Of a stretch of 64,000 bases of DNA, positions 25,920-39,439 are shown piece by piece. The stretch's first letter is position 1; every line of letters begins with the position of its first letter. Source of the stretch: Ophiosphaerella korrae (lineage: Eukaryota > Ascomycota > Dothideomycetes > Pleosporales > Phaeosphaeriaceae); assembly GCA_028456385.1 (NCBI GenBank), contig JALNQF010000105.1, positions 1-64,000 of the forward strand. Reading direction: 5' to 3'. Under the pieces are notes generated by a model. The model saw only the letters and a program-made list of their open reading frames with translations, did no database searches and was not told the origin of the DNA. A program made the translations under genes and the position numbers.

Positions 25920-28900
25920 TCATGTACTCAGAGCCTGCATCTGACACATCTGCCAATACGTACTCTTCTTCCTTAGCAGCTCTCGATGTGTCCCTTTCTC
26001 TACTACTTCGCCCTCACTCATGACGAAGATGACGTCGGCATTCTGTATCGTAGCCAGACGATGAGCGATGACGATCATTGTGCGGCCCTTGCCCGTCTTC
26101 TCAAAGATCTTTTGAATACTCTTCTCGGTCTCACTATCTAGATTGCTCGTCGCTTCGTCCAGTAACATGAGCCGTGGATCGCGTATTAGCGCGCGTGCTA
26201 TACTCAAACGCTGTCTCTGACCACCGGACAGAGCGACACCTTTTTGTCCCACAAGGGTGTTGTAGGTTATAGGTAGTGAGACGATGTAGTCATACAGCTC
26301 TGCGGAAGTACATACGCGGTCGAGGTCGTCCCCTGTAATGGTAGTAGGGTCAGCGACACCCATGGTTATGTTATCGCGCAGGGTGCCGGCAATGATGGAG
26401 GGCTCTTGCGCAACAAGGGAGAGAATGCGGCGATATTTTTCAAGGTTAAGTCTGTGAATGGATTTGTTGTCCATGAGGATCTCGCCAAACTGCGGAGTGT
26501 AGAAGCTGGAATATGTTAGGCGCGATTTATGGGCGAGGTGCACGGCTGGCGCTTACCGTTCCAGGAGGCTTATTATGCTAGTCTTGCCGCAACCTGTATT
26601 CATTTGTTAGAGATACCTTCGCATCAATGTTACAAAGTGTACGTACCCGATGGCCCAACAATCGCGGCGAATTGTCCTTTCTCGATCTGTAAAAATGTTA
26701 GCAACCTGCCAAGCACTTAGGATCTCAAACTTGCAGTCATGTTCAACCCCCGCAATACTGGAACATCTCTTGTGGGGTACTTGAACCAAACATTCTTCAA
26801 CTCGATTTTTGGACCTTTCACAGACTTTTCGTCTTCAAAATGCAGCCCAGGCAATGTCCACTGCCCGCTTTCTTCTAGGGAGAATGCATTGGCGTCACGG
26901 TGGTGCTCAGGTCGCATACTGCGAATGCGCTCAGCTGCACTCATGGCTTGCGCAATGTCTACGATGCATGAGACACCTTCTCGGACAGGTGTTGTCTTGA
27001 CGGTACTCACTAGCTCCAAAACTTAGCCATTGGCCTGCAGCTAAACTGCCTTGTACGATGGCAAGATATACGACCACTGGTAAGGGTCAGCTAAGTTCCG
27101 GCATCGGCGCGTTCGTACTCACAATAATTGAACGGCCACAGCTTGTACTCTGAAAGGAGGTTGCCGCCGTACCACAACGCAAACGCTGTACACAGCAACG
27201 AAACGCTGTCGCTGAATGCAAAGACCGCAGTTGAGCCAATGGAACTCCAAAACGCGTCATTCACATGCTTGCACAGGAGCTGGTCGTATCGGTTGCAGAT
27301 GTTGTCCTCCATCGTTAGCGCACTAACTGTCCTGAACGCGCCGATGCTTTCGATGGCGAATTTGGAGCTCTCGCCGAATACTAGCCAAGTCATCTTCTCG
27401 AACTTGCGCTCATACCGTACACGCATAAAGCCTGCAATGAGCATAATGGGTGTTGTGGAGAACACGACGACAACAGATAGCCTCCAGCTAAAGTAGAAGG
27501 ATATCGCGACGCATCCTGCTACGTTGAAGACACAGGTCATGATTGATGCTGCGTTGACGCCTAAGACTTGTTGTACCTGGGCCGGATCGTTCGCAATACG
27601 GGCACTTAGTGCACCCGTTGAGTTGTCTTTCTCGTCGAAGAACTCGATCGGACGTTTCAGTATGTTTTGGAAGTATTCGTGTCGATACGAAGCAATGATA
27701 CGCTGTAGACGGTCAGTACGACGTTCCCCGTTGCGGAAGGCATGACTTACGAAGGATACAGTATTGCACGCCCAACCGAGGACAAAGTGGCAAATTCCTA
27801 CTCCTATGGCAAGTACAACGGTCATGAGACACCAGAAATTGGTCGCTTCGCGAAGAAATTCCCCATAAAAAGCGAAGAGGGATATCATATTCGCAAACAG
27901 ATATGCCTGTAGTGGAAAAGCGGCTAAAGGGTTGACACGATCAGTTTTCATCAACGTGGGAGGAGATATGCCTCTTACCCCCAGCACCGGCAGCGCCAAA
28001 AAATATCATAACATACAGATACCAGTTGCCTTTTTGTTCACTTATAATTTGCATGAAAGTGCGGATGGTTTGCTGTAGCCTGGAGAACTTCTTTCGCTTG
28101 ACCCGCTTTGATGGGTGTTCGCTATCGTCGGTGGCACTCCAGTCCGGCTCGTCTTTTGCATTTGAGATCTCCTTCAGTTCTTTGGAATTATCAATTGTCT
28201 CTGTCTCCTGCGATTCGTCATGTTCTGTGAGAACTTGCGCCTTCACCAACCCGTGATACAGACCTGCTCTGTTCTTCATCAGCTTGTCGTGCGTGCCTTG
28301 TTGGGACACCATGCCGTTCTTGAGCACAATAATGTTATTTGCTCTTTGGATGGTGGACAGCCTATGCGCAATTATAATCGTAGTTCTTCCCTTTGCTGCC
28401 TGGTCAAGTGCTTTTTGCACTATGTGTTCGCTACGAACATCAATGGCGCTCGTGGCCTCGTCGAGAATGAGTATTGTGGGCTTCTTGATGATGCAGCGCG
28501 CGATGGCGATCCTCTGGCGTTGTCCTCCGCTGAGGTGTATGCCTGCATCACCGCAAACGGTGTCATAACCCTGTAGATAATGTTCAGCGAGCTAAGTGAG
28601 ACGTCGAAGGGGTTTTGCTTACATATGGCATGCGCGAGATGAAGTCGTGCGCGAAGGCATCTTCGCAGGCTTCTACAACAAGTTGTCTTTTCTTGACTTC
28701 GGTTTCGTTTTCCCATTCCGTACCGATAAGGCCGTAGCTCACATTTTCGAAGATTGTGCTATTAAACAGGAATGGCTCCTGCTGTACAAGGCCAATCTGT
28801 GACCTCCACCACTTCAGATCAAACTCTTCAATGTTATGTCCGGCCATGGTAATCGTACCATTACGCAGCATGTTGTGCTTTGGGATTTTAGAAACTCTTC

Positions 28901-30563
28901 TCGGATGCATGGTGTCAGGGTTCGACTTACATAGTCTTCCTCATGATCCGCAACGCTGAGCTGGAACCAACGTTCTATGAGGGCAACGATGGTACTCTTC
29001 CCCGACCCAGATGGACCAACCAAGGCCGTGGTCTTTCCGGCTTTGAATGTGACACTGATGTTGTGTAGTACCCTGTCTTGAGGCCGTGCCATGTAGGTAT
29101 AGTTCACCTTGTTCAGGACAATATCGTCCGTCGCCGAGACTTCTGGCGCCTTCAACTCTTTGGCCTTTGCCTTTGGTGCATCAATAACAGCATAGAAGAT
29201 GGCAGCAGCCCCAACAGCTCGACTCACCGCCCCGAGGGGAGCTGAGATGCCACCTACCGACATGACAATGGTCATAATGGATGTGATGACGCTGTATTGT
29301 GGTAAGTAAAAGTGAATAGCTACGATTAACTGAGTGGGCCTTACACAAGAAGCACTTGAACATCTTTGATAATTTGTCTCATATACAGCTGCACAGCCCA
29401 CCAGAAGCAGAGAGCAGCAGTCCTAAGAATGATTAGTTCAAAAAGCAGTGCCACATCGCTGGGCCCAAGGTAACATACCCGTATACAGCAAAATAGACTT
29501 TTAAGAAGTATTAGCTTGGTGATTGGATGATAATATGGAGGTGTGCTTGCCTAGCGACGACTGTAAAGCGATCCAAATGGACATCTTCTGCCCATGCTTG
29601 GCAGCTTTCTTAACTGACTTGCCATAGGTCTCCGTCACCTTATCTTCAGCACCGCATACTGCAACCATCCGAATTGAGCTCAGCGCTTCGCTCGCGGTAC
29701 CAACTCCTTCCTTGTCTGCCTCAGCAACGAGGTTCCATCTTTTGGTGATGAAGTAGATGCTGAAAGTGTAGACGAGAAGCACGAAGCCCAGGCCACTAAT
29801 GGTGACGATAGCAAGGAGCCGGCTAAACACAAAAGCAACAATAATTGCGGAGATGACCAAAGAAACGTTCTGGATGAGCAAGCAAAGCTTTTCAGAGATT
29901 CCATCTTGGACTAGATTGGCAGTGATGGTGATGACAACAGCTATGTGGCCTTGCGGCACAGCGTCTATTTTAGATACCGGCAGTGCCATCAAGCACCTCA
30001 GGTACTTGAGTCGCATAGCCGCAGATGTGCGAAGGCCTGTGTGCCGAAAGCCGAGCTACCAGAAGTCAGTGTAGTCGGCCAACCAGGGTAAGAGTGCCTA
30101 CCACAGCGACATAGTTAAGCACTAGCCTTGCTGCGAAGATGTATATCATCCATAAGCTTGAGAAACAGGTTAGCGCATGCTGCATTCGCACGAGCATTTG
30201 AAGTCGTACACGTTCTTAGCGATCTCTTCACGAAAGCGCTCTGGAGTCCACCCCGTGTAGTAACGGGCATAGAAAGCCGTGAAAACTTTGACCAGTCTCG
30301 CTGTTTCAAAGTGAGAAATACGAGACTACAAAAATGACAGAAAACGTACCAAAGATGATGTTCATCAATGGAATGGTGGTGCCAGTCGCCACAGAGGATA
30401 GCGCAGCAATGATGAGCCATAGTCGGTCGATGGGCGTCGAGTAGGAGAAGATCCTCTGCTTGGAATCAGTCTTCGGCGCTGTCTGACGCGGATTAGAAAG
30501 ACTCACAAAGAACTGCTGCATCGACGAGCAGTACTCGCGCAGTTTCTTGATGCCCGGGTTCAT
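25920..30563 (-). CDS. ABC-B full-size multidrug-type transporter (TMD-NBD-TMD-NBD), 15 exons, intact
   Basis: ATP-driven export pump of the MDR/P-glycoprotein type, acting in a membrane; the substrate is unknown. Spliced exons (minus): 30563-30350, 30300-30210, 30156-30102, 30055-29551, 29497-29479, 29422-29345, 29291-28931, 28877-28623, 28570-27979, 27923-27123, 27076-27011, 26958-26735, 26686-26647, 26593-26557, 26505-25920. They total 3924 nt, giving 1307 residues, normal for the family. TMD1 is about residues 48-340. NBD1 has Walker A GPSGSGKST (413-421), Q-loop about 474, LSGGQ 539-543, Walker B ILILDE 559-564 and His 595. A charged linker spans about 630-700 and TMD2 about 715-1020. 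NBD2 has GPSGCGKT (1098-1105), Q1146, LSGGQ 1205-1209, LMLLDE 1225-1230 and H1261. All catalytic residues are present. The start has ACC before ATG. Introns 4 and 12 begin with GC, and exon 5 is only 19 nt. Unlike its surroundings, it is not RIP-mutated. Confidence 0.93.
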
Positions 30564-31228
30564 GGTGATTGACCTCTGACCTGGCCCCTCTCAAGGACGA
30601 AGGTTATCTTGGGTTACGCCTTTGGCAGCTCGCAGCCAAGCCTCGAGTATCAAGGAGAATACGAGGCAGTGGTCTTTGTAGATGGGACGAGCGCGCGCAG
30701 CAGCGGACTGCGCATATGCACAGGCTCATTATGCATGGCTGATTGCAAAGACGGAAGCACCCGGCAGGTGGTTTTCAATTTGCTTTGTCAATGCGTATAT
30801 TGCACAGTGTAAGTATTGAGACATGGAATATGTGTATAGCAGTACTATGGTTGAATTGCGCGGCTGCCCTGCGCCCCCACATCCCACGTGCTCTCGGCTG
30901 GGCCAGGACCCGCCTAGGTGGGGAGATTGGAGAGCCCGGGCGCATAATGTGATGTTTATTGTCGTGGGTTGGCCAGGACGTCCGGATTGTTTGCACTGGG
31001 TGACCGGCATGTCCTCAACGGCCGCTAATGTCGGCAGATTCACTACGCGTCTGGGTTTTCCGAAACGCCGATCCGTCCTCACGCCCACGACTCAATTGTC
31101 TGGACTTTAATTGCCGATTCGCCTGTTCACCCACCTGGGTCAGTACTCATGAATGCTTGTTCAGACATACCCAATTTACGTATTGCTTATCTGTATGGAA
31201 AACCCATCTAGAATCACGTCGCATACCG
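30564..31228. other. Upstream region of the ABC transporter gene
   Basis: Normal-composition, probably non-coding sequence that must hold the promoter of the divergent-facing transporter start at 30563. Small open frames occur on both strands but overlap each other, lack splice logic and resemble no family. A CACGTG palindrome (CCCACGTGC near 30886) is the only motif worth noting. No clear TATA box was seen near the start. Confidence 0.4.
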
Positions 31229-31263
31229 TGCACGTCGGCGCAACGCCTAGCGAACACCAAATT
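31229..31263 (+). repeat. Pogo-type terminal repeat, unmutated copy, at the right edge of the ABC island
   Basis: TGCACGTCGGCGCAACGCC followed by TAGCGAACACCAAATT matches, with only a few C/T or G/A differences, the end of the pogo element at 57492 (read on its minus strand) and a degenerate copy at 59329. It points rightward into the AT-rich zone that starts near 31450, so it is probably the left end of a decayed DNA transposon. The internal sequence after 31264 does not match the other two copies. Confidence 0.65.
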
Positions 31264-31744
31264 CTAAATCTCAAAAAATGAGGTTATTGAGCTATGTACA
31301 ATAGCTATTATCATGAGATCTTCTAGTAGAGTAGTGAACAGAGGCTTGTAGTCAATTTGGACTATCTATATTTCTTTAGAACGTTGACGTTGCGGCCACG
31401 TGATGTAGTGTGGCTCACTGCCTAACGATCAGCCCCACCTAACGACTATTTTTTCCCTTAGTCCTATCCCTCTATATTAATAACTACATTTACTACTAAT
31501 TCTAAATTTTAGTATAAAATATAAATAGGTATTAGAAATTAATTTTTTAAATTTTTTTTAAAAAAAGTTTAATAATAGTAGAAATTTAAACTTAAAAATA
31601 TTTTAATATTTATTTATAAATTAGCTAGTAAATAGGTTTAGAGTACTTATTACTACTTAGAAGTTAGATTAAAGTTATAGAAGCTATAAGTAGAGTTAGA
31701 GTTAAGTTAAAACTAGTATAAGTAAAAGTTAAAGTAAAGTAGTA
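31264..31744. other. Transition into AT-rich repeat sequence
   Basis: Composition is normal to about 31440 and turns sharply AT-rich and RIP-like after about 31450. No coding frame can be supported. A CACGTG occurs near 31398. Confidence 0.45.
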
Positions 31745-32765
31745 TAATATATTTTATAAGTAAGTAGCTAACTTAAAAAAGTAGCTAATACTAAACTAAC
31801 GTACTACTTATATAAAATAATTATATAATATTTTAATAATAATAAAGCTAATATATAGCTTACTATCTCTAATAGTAATATATAATATATTTATAGGATT
31901 AAGTAAGTTATAAATATATATAATATAACTATAAAGTAAACTTAAAGTACTTAATAAAACTAGAAAAAAAGTTATTAAGTAGTTTAAATATAGTTTTACG
32001 CTCTTAAGGTTTTATATATAAAAAATAGTAAATAAACTTCTTAAAGTATAATAAAGTAACTTTATTAGTAAAAACTAAGTTAATAACTTTATTAAGTAAA
32101 CTTCTAAAATCTATAAGTACTAAAGCTATTTAAAAAACTACTAGTAAGCTACTAATTAAGATTTTATAGCTATTTTATACTAGCTTAACTTTATATAAGA
32201 GATAAAATAAAAGTATAAAATTATAGATAATAATATCTATAATTTTAATAAGACTAGGTTTATTATAAGATTTTAGTATAAATAGTTATTACTAGTTTAG
32301 AAGTAGGTAGAAGAAAGAAGATTATCTAGCTAAGTAACTATAAGTAAGTTAGTATTATCTAAAGTATATTAGCTTTAAGTTACTTACTTTTACTTTTTAT
32401 TATCTTTATAAGTAGTATAAATAATTAATAAGCTTATAAAGTATTAGTTAAGAAAATAAAAGTATATTTAGATAAAAAAGATCTTAATAGTAAAAAAAGT
32501 AAAAATTATAAAGTTAGTAAGAGGCTTATATATAAAGTATATAGTAGAGTATACTATAAATATTATAGTATATAAGAATATAACTTTTATACCTATAAAG
32601 TAGAAATAAATAATACTAAGAATAATAATAAGTTTAAAGAATAGATTAGCTTACTATAATTTTTAATAATTATATTATATATTATATAGTTATTTTATAC
32701 AAGTAGTATACTAGTTAAGTATTAGTAACTTACTTAAGTTAGCTACTTACTTATAAAATATATTA
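31745..32765. mobile_element. Non-autonomous inverted-repeat element (about 1.02 kb, 83-bp TIRs), copy 1
   Basis: The ends 31745-31827 and 32683-32765 are inverted repeats of 83 bp that start TAATATATTTTATAAG and share AAGTTAGCTACTTACTTATA-type sequence, with mismatches. A second, longer copy sits at 61309-63521. No transposase frame is seen in the 0.85-kb interior, so it looks like a large MITE mobilised by another element, possibly with a TA target. RIP-mutated. Confidence 0.7.
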
Positions 32766-33923
32766 AGCTTAATTCTAATTTATTTAAAAGTAAAAAAGCT
32801 AAAAATAAGTAGTAAAAGTTTATTAGTAAACTTACTTTCTAAGAGTTAGAAATAGTAGTAAATAAAAAGTAGTAATAAGCTTATTATACTATTTTATTAT
32901 ATACTTATACTTATAATAAATCTCTTTAATAATAAAGATAAAATACTTTTATAGTAGATATAAAAGAAACTTATAAGCTAGTATAAATAGACTAATTAAC
33001 TATATACTAAGAGCTTAATTAGTAGTAGAAAATATAATTAGAAGTTTTTACTTCTATTAACTTTATATTCTTTTTTATATTATAGGTTTTATTTATTTTT
33101 ATTTTATATTAAGTTTTAATACTTTTAAACTTTGTAACTAAAGCTTTTTTAGAGCTTAACTTAGCTAACTTTACTATACTTCTTTAAAGTAATAAGAGTA
33201 ATATATATAAAGAAGAAGTTAATAATTATTATAATTAAGAAGAAAATAAGTAAAAGACTAAAGAGAAGTATAAAAAACTTTAAGTAAAAGCTACTAATTA
33301 TTTTAATATTAGTAATAAAGATAAATTAGAGTTTAAAAGTTTTTTAATAGTAAAAAAAAAGTTAAAAATATATTTTATAGATATTTTAGTTAGGATAATA
33401 GATAGCTAATACTATTAGTATTTTAGATAAAGATCTAAAGTAAAACTAAGTAATATACTTACTTATAAATAGTTAGAAGTAATAATTATAGCTAATAATT
33501 ATATACTAATTCCTAGTAACTAAATTTAATTTTAGTTTAATACTTTAATTATATATTATAAATATATTATAAGAGTTTAATTAAAATATTTAAAGTAATA
33601 GATTTAAAGTTATATTAAATATATATAAAAATTATAGAGTAAACTTAATTAATTATATTAAGTAAAGTAAGTAATTACTTTATATAATAAGTAAATTTAG
33701 TATATTATAAAAAGAGTTAAAGATCTATTAACTATTAATAATCTTAGCTCGAGTTAAGTATATATAGCTAACTAAGCTTAATAACTTTAGTTATCTTAGC
33801 TCTCTTTAGAGTTTACTAGAGTATACTAAAGAAGCTTAAACTAAGCTTAAATTAGTTATAATACTTTATTAATTTCTACCCTACTATTTCTTAGTATAAA
33901 ATTTAAAGAAAGTTATAGTAAGT
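32766..33923. other. RIP-degraded AT-rich sequence, not identified
   Basis: No LTR ends, inverted repeats or recognisable coding remnants were found between the inverted-repeat element and the Copia LTR-like repeat. Confidence 0.45.
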
Positions 33924-34152
33924 TAATAAAAAGGCTTTTTTATAATAGCTATATAAAGGCCTTATTAGAAAGAGATATAAAAGCTTTTTTAGATTAATTA
34001 ATCTTTCTATTTATTTATCTCTAGCCTTATACTCTATCTATATATTAGTACTATAGTAGTGTTAGCTAAGTCTTTTAAGATAGTAGTAAGCTAGATCTTT
34101 AATACTTTTTTTATTAAAGTACTAGTTTCTTTATTATATTAGTTATACTAAT
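33924..34152 (-). repeat. Copia LTR-like repeat, left copy (3' LTR)
   Basis: Shares the run TAATAAAAAGGCTTTTTTAT, the CTAAGTCTTTTAAGATAGTA block and the closing TATTAGTTATACTAA with 39440-39719. It lacks a segment of about 45 bp present in the right copy. Confidence 0.7.
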
Positions 34153-35344
34153 ATAGTCTATCTTTTTATATATAAGATCTTTTATTAAATTCTTTTATTT
34201 ATAAAAGTTAAAGCTATAATCTTTATAGTTATAGTAAAGTTAGTAGCTTAGTAATTATTATACTTATATACTAAGCTAATTAATAGATTTTAAGTATACT
34301 TAGAATCTATTACGCCTCTTTATATATATACTATTAAGTATCTAATTATATAACTTATCTAATATACTTTTTTAAGTTAGTAACTTATTAGTAAGCTAAA
34401 TATTTATAAGGTAAGTATAAAATTAATAAAGTAGTCTTAGATTTTATTAAAATATACTTAATATATTATTTAGTATTTTATTACTTCTATTAGTTTAAGC
34501 TAATTTAAAAAGCTTTTTTATTTATTTACTAGTAATACTTTTATAAAACTATCTACTATTATCTCTATTAATAAAGTATATTCTACTTTAATTTAGCTAG
34601 TAAAGACCTCTTATCTTAGCTAATAATAATAGATATTAATATACTAAAGCTAAGTTTATAGCTTAGCTAGTTTTCTAGTAATAAGCTAGATTATAATATA
34701 GTTTATAAAAAGCTTAATATATAGTTTATTAAAAAGTTTAAATATAAAGATTACTTTTTTAGCTACTTATAATAGAGAAAGTAACTTATCTTTAATTATA
34801 GAAGTAGTAACTATATCTTACTTATTTACTCCTTATATAATAAGCCTATTAAAAAGTTTATTTATATAGCTTTATAAGCTTTTTTACTTAATAGTATTAT
34901 TAGTAAATAAAGTATTACTAGCTACTTATAAAGATTTACTTCTTTTTAACTAAAGTACTTTTTATCTTATATAAAAGAAGTATATAAGTACTTAATTAGT
35001 AGCTTTATAGTAAGTAGTACTTAGGTTTATAAGAAATTAAGCTAGTTATAATATTATAAAAGCTATATCTAGCTAAGTATTTATAGTAGTAAATAGAAGT
35101 AAGTAAATTTTATATTAGTATTTATTAATCTTAGATAGTATTACTTAGCTAGTATAAGCCTTAAGTTTTATAGTAGTAATAAGTATATTATAATAAATAT
35201 ATAGTTTATTAATAAGCTAACTTATAGTAGTTAAATTATATATTACTCTCTATCTTAAATTACTTTAATACTAAGAAACTATTAAAGATCTATTCTTTTA
35301 GTAATAGTATACTTCTCTTTTAGAAAATTAGTTACTTACTTATA

Positions 35345-35555
35345 AAGAAGTTACTTTTATATTTTTTACTTTATACTAATATTAAACTACCTTTCTACTT
35401 TTAGTTATTACTTAGTAAGCTACTAGGTATATATACTTAGTATTTACTTAAATAGCTTTATTTACTATTTACTCTTTTTAGTTAATTATTAAACTACTTT
35501 ATTAAGTTATCTTATATAATATATACTTTATATTACTATACTTTCTTAGTCTTTT
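35345..35555 (+). repeat. Short interspersed repeat, copy 2, inside Copia reverse transcriptase
   Basis: About 200 bp similar to 14465-14700 and, inverted, to 56150-56345. It separates the Copia YVDD core (35575-35590) from the downstream stretch reading LKEKYTIT...FL-IKVI (about 35330-35230), which in Copia proteins follows YVDD after a short spacer. It therefore appears to be an insertion into the Copia element. Confidence 0.6.
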
Positions 35556-38500
35556 ACTTATTATATATAATAATAATATTATCTATATAAAAAAAATCTA
35601 TTTTTAACTATATAGTATAGTTTATATAGTACTATTTAAAAGCTTAGGGCTTTAAGTATAGCTATAAATTCTTTTTACTAGAAAAGAAGTATAATCTAAA
35701 AACTATATAGAGCTTTTTAAACTTCGAAGATTATACTCTTTTTTTAGTATTCTTTTAGTATTCTTATATAGATTTCTTAGTCTATTACTATATAAATAAA
35801 GGTATTAGTTATATTATACTATTTTACTTTAAGATTATATTTAGTAGTAATAGCTATAAGTATCTAAAAAAAAGTAGCTAGCTAGTATTATAGTATAAGT
35901 CTCTTATACTATAATATTTTATTACTAGTTTCTTTATATAATAAGTTAAGACTTATATTTATTAAGCTTATATATATATACCTATATATAGTCTAGTATT
36001 TACTAGCTAGTATACTATATAGGTTTAGCTAGTACTTTAGTCTATAATCTTATCTAGTAGTAACTAGTTAGGTAGGCTTTCTTAGCTTTTTTAAATAGTT
36101 TACTTATTTAATAGTTATCTAAGTTTATTTAGTATAAAAGTAGTAATAAGAGTTAATTATAGTAAAGCTTTAGTCTTTTTATAAGTATTTTATTTATCTT
36201 AGCTATATTTATAAGCTCTTTTAAATATTTTTTAAAGTTACTTACTTAAGTACTAGCTATAAAAGCTACTACTTATAGTATAGTTTTAGATAAGCTATAG
36301 TTATTATATACTATTAACTTTAGTTAATCTCTAATTATTAAATAAGCTAGTAGTACTACTAGAAGTAGAAGTAGTAGAGAAGTTAAATAGTAGTCTATAA
36401 TTTTCTTTCTATAGTAGTAGCTAAGTAAATCTTTTTTATTATAGTTTATAGATATATCTAACTTAGTATTATCTTTATAAAAAGACTTTATTTCTAGCTT
36501 ATATAAAAGTACTAAGAGCTTAATTATTTTAATATAAGTAGTAATCTTTTCTAGGATTTAATATATAAAGTTATCTATTAGATTTTTTATTTTTTAATTA
36601 AAGATTATATCTTATATACTTATTACTTTAGCTATAGATAGTACTTAGATCTAGTATATATTTAATAACTAGTATCTTATAAAGTAACTAATCTATACTT
36701 TTAGATCTAAACGTTATTACCTTAACTTACTATAATATATATTATTAGTTATTATAAAGGCTTTATACCTATATTCTATAAGTAAGCTTAGCTTAGTTTT
36801 TTTATTAATATTATAATTCTTTAGTTCTTAGTAACTTTTATAAAGAATACTTTATATAGTATTATCTAGTTATTTAAGTAACTTAGTATTTAATTATATA
36901 GATAAACTATAGCCTATACAATTTTAAGCTAAAGTTTTTATAGTAAGTTTATATTAAGTTATATAGCTTATAACTTTTCTTTACTAATTTCTTTAGTATA
37001 CTTAGCTTTTCTATTTTAAGGTTAAGTATTTAGAGCTAAAGGTTTAATAGTAATACTTTATAAGTTTAACTAGTACTAGACTTCTAGTTTTACTATTATA
37101 ATCTTATTATTAGCTTTAATTACTTTAACTATAATACTATACTAATTCTTTAAAAAGAAGATTAAGTTTAATAGTAACTTAATAATTAATTTAGCTAGCT
37201 AGTTATTAGTAAAGTAAAAGTTTTACTATAACTTTTAGTACTTATTAATAATAAATATTTAGTTTTTTTTTTAGTAATACTTTATACTTTATAGAAATAG
37301 AAGTTAATAAAAAGTTATTTCTATAGTTTTTTATAACTAATTTATTACTTTATCTTAGATTTACTATTTATATTATACTAAACTATAGATACTTTTTTAT
37401 AGGTACCTTTTAAGCTTACTAAATAAGATATTTAATTATAGCTAGTTTAAGATAGCTAAGTCTTTTATACTATAGTAGTACTAGTACTCTAGTAGTCTAA
37501 AGTTTATAAGTATAGTATACTACTTAGTACTATAAATCTTAGTAAACTCTCTAATTATTTATCTATTAAGCTTATTTAAAGTTATTAGTTTAAATTAGGT
37601 ATTTTACTATATTTCTTTCTATTAAAGTAGTTAGAAAGAGACTAAGTTATATAAAATATATAGGTATATATCTATATTTTATAAAGTTAGTTTACTTTCT
37701 TTTAATTAGCTTTTTAGTATAATAGTAATTAATCTATATTATTTTATTTATATTTTAGACTTAATTACCTATATATAATTATTAGGTATTAGTAAGTAAT
37801 AGTTAAGCTAAAGTTTAAGATAAAAGAGTTTTAAAGTAAATAGCTATTAGGGCTTATTATAGTAAAGATACTTTTAATCTTTAATATTTACTAGCTTTCT
37901 AGTTAATTTTCTTCTTCTATAAAACTAAGAGTTAGTAATTTCTTTATCTAAGGTTTAGACTATCTTCTAATTAACCTTTATAACGTAGTATTATTCTTAT
38001 ATTTATAATTAATAAGTCTTTATATAATCTTATTTAGGTACTAATTTTTTAGTACTTTATCTAGATAGATATAATAGTATTCTTTTAAAGAATTGTATCT
38101 ACTATAAGTAAAGTATAGTACTCCTTTTATAGTAGTAGTTCTTCTAGACTTTTTTTTTATAAGTATAGTTACTATATTTATAAGCTTTTTTCTTTAAACT
38201 TAACTTTTTTTAAGTAAGTTAACTAGTATTATACTCTAGTCTTTAAAATTTCTTTAAGTAATATATACTTTTTATAAGAGAAGTATTTTAGTTTTACTTT
38301 AAGTAAATTTACTACTATTAGTAAAGTATAATAAAGTACTATTTACTATAAAAGTTACTTTTTTCTTTTTTAGAGGATATACTATTAGTATATATTCTTA
38401 AAAGTATTTTATTATTATTTTTTAAGTTATATACTTATAAAAGTATCTATAGTTTTAAAAATTAATTAACTATATAGGTATAGCTTTATTTATAGCTAAG

Positions 38501-39439
38501 AAGAAATCTTTAGTTACTACTTTAAGATTTAAGATTTTTATAACTTAATAAGTTTTAGTATTTATAGTAGCTTAGTTTTACTTAGCTATCTAAGTATTCT
38601 AGTTTAAGTAAACTAATATAGTACTTATAAGTATACTCTCTTTCTATTTACTTATTAATTCTAACTATTTATTTTAAGTTAGTAAGCTATTATCTTATAA
38701 ATTAATTTAGTAAGTAGTATATATATAGTATATATAGTAAGACTAATAATTAAATAAATACTATAATATACTATAGGCTTATTTATTCCTTATTATATAT
38801 ATATATTAATTAATTTAGTATTACTTAAAAATAGTTTTATAGTACTTAAAATTCTATTTAAAAGCTTTAAGACTTACTACTAAGAGTTTAGACTAACGCG
38901 TTAATTTTTTAATATTACTAGCTAGAGCATAATTAGTAAGTACTAAAAAATTAACTAGTTCTAGTATATTTATAAGCTCTATAGTAGAAGTTAAGATAAT
39001 TTTATTTTAGATTTTATATATAATATATTTTAACTATAGCTAAGTTAGCTAAGTAGTATAGTTAGTATTAGTTCTTAACGTTATAGTTAGATTATATTAA
39101 GTAATACTAGCTATTTTAGTTTTAGCTTTAAGCTATAAAAGAGTAAGAGATATATATAAAGTATAATACTTAGCTTAATTAAAAGTTACTAGAAAGCTAC
39201 TAGAAAGTAAAAAACTTATAATTTTTACTAATATATATGAAGCTACTAGAAAGTAAAAGATTAGTACTTTTTACTAATACGTATATAGTTCTTCGCTTAA
39301 TACTTAGCTTATTCCTTAAGTTAATACTTAAGTTAATACTTAAGCTAGAGTAGTTAAGTTTAAGTAAGTACTAGTTTACTTAACTTAATTAAAGTAGTAA
39401 GACTATTAATTATCTAATTTTAAGAGAGTTACTATAGTT

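Noticed and set aside
25920..30563. Reading the ABC region as several broken genes or a pseudogene
   Set aside because: The frame breaks all coincide with short introns carrying donor, branch and acceptor signals. The spliced length is an exact multiple of three, and all motifs are in order.
30609..31267. Several 60-120 codon frames on both strands upstream of the ABC gene
   Set aside because: They overlap one another on both strands, have no splice logic, no family resemblance and no consistent coding bias. Openness is expected in GC-rich DNA.
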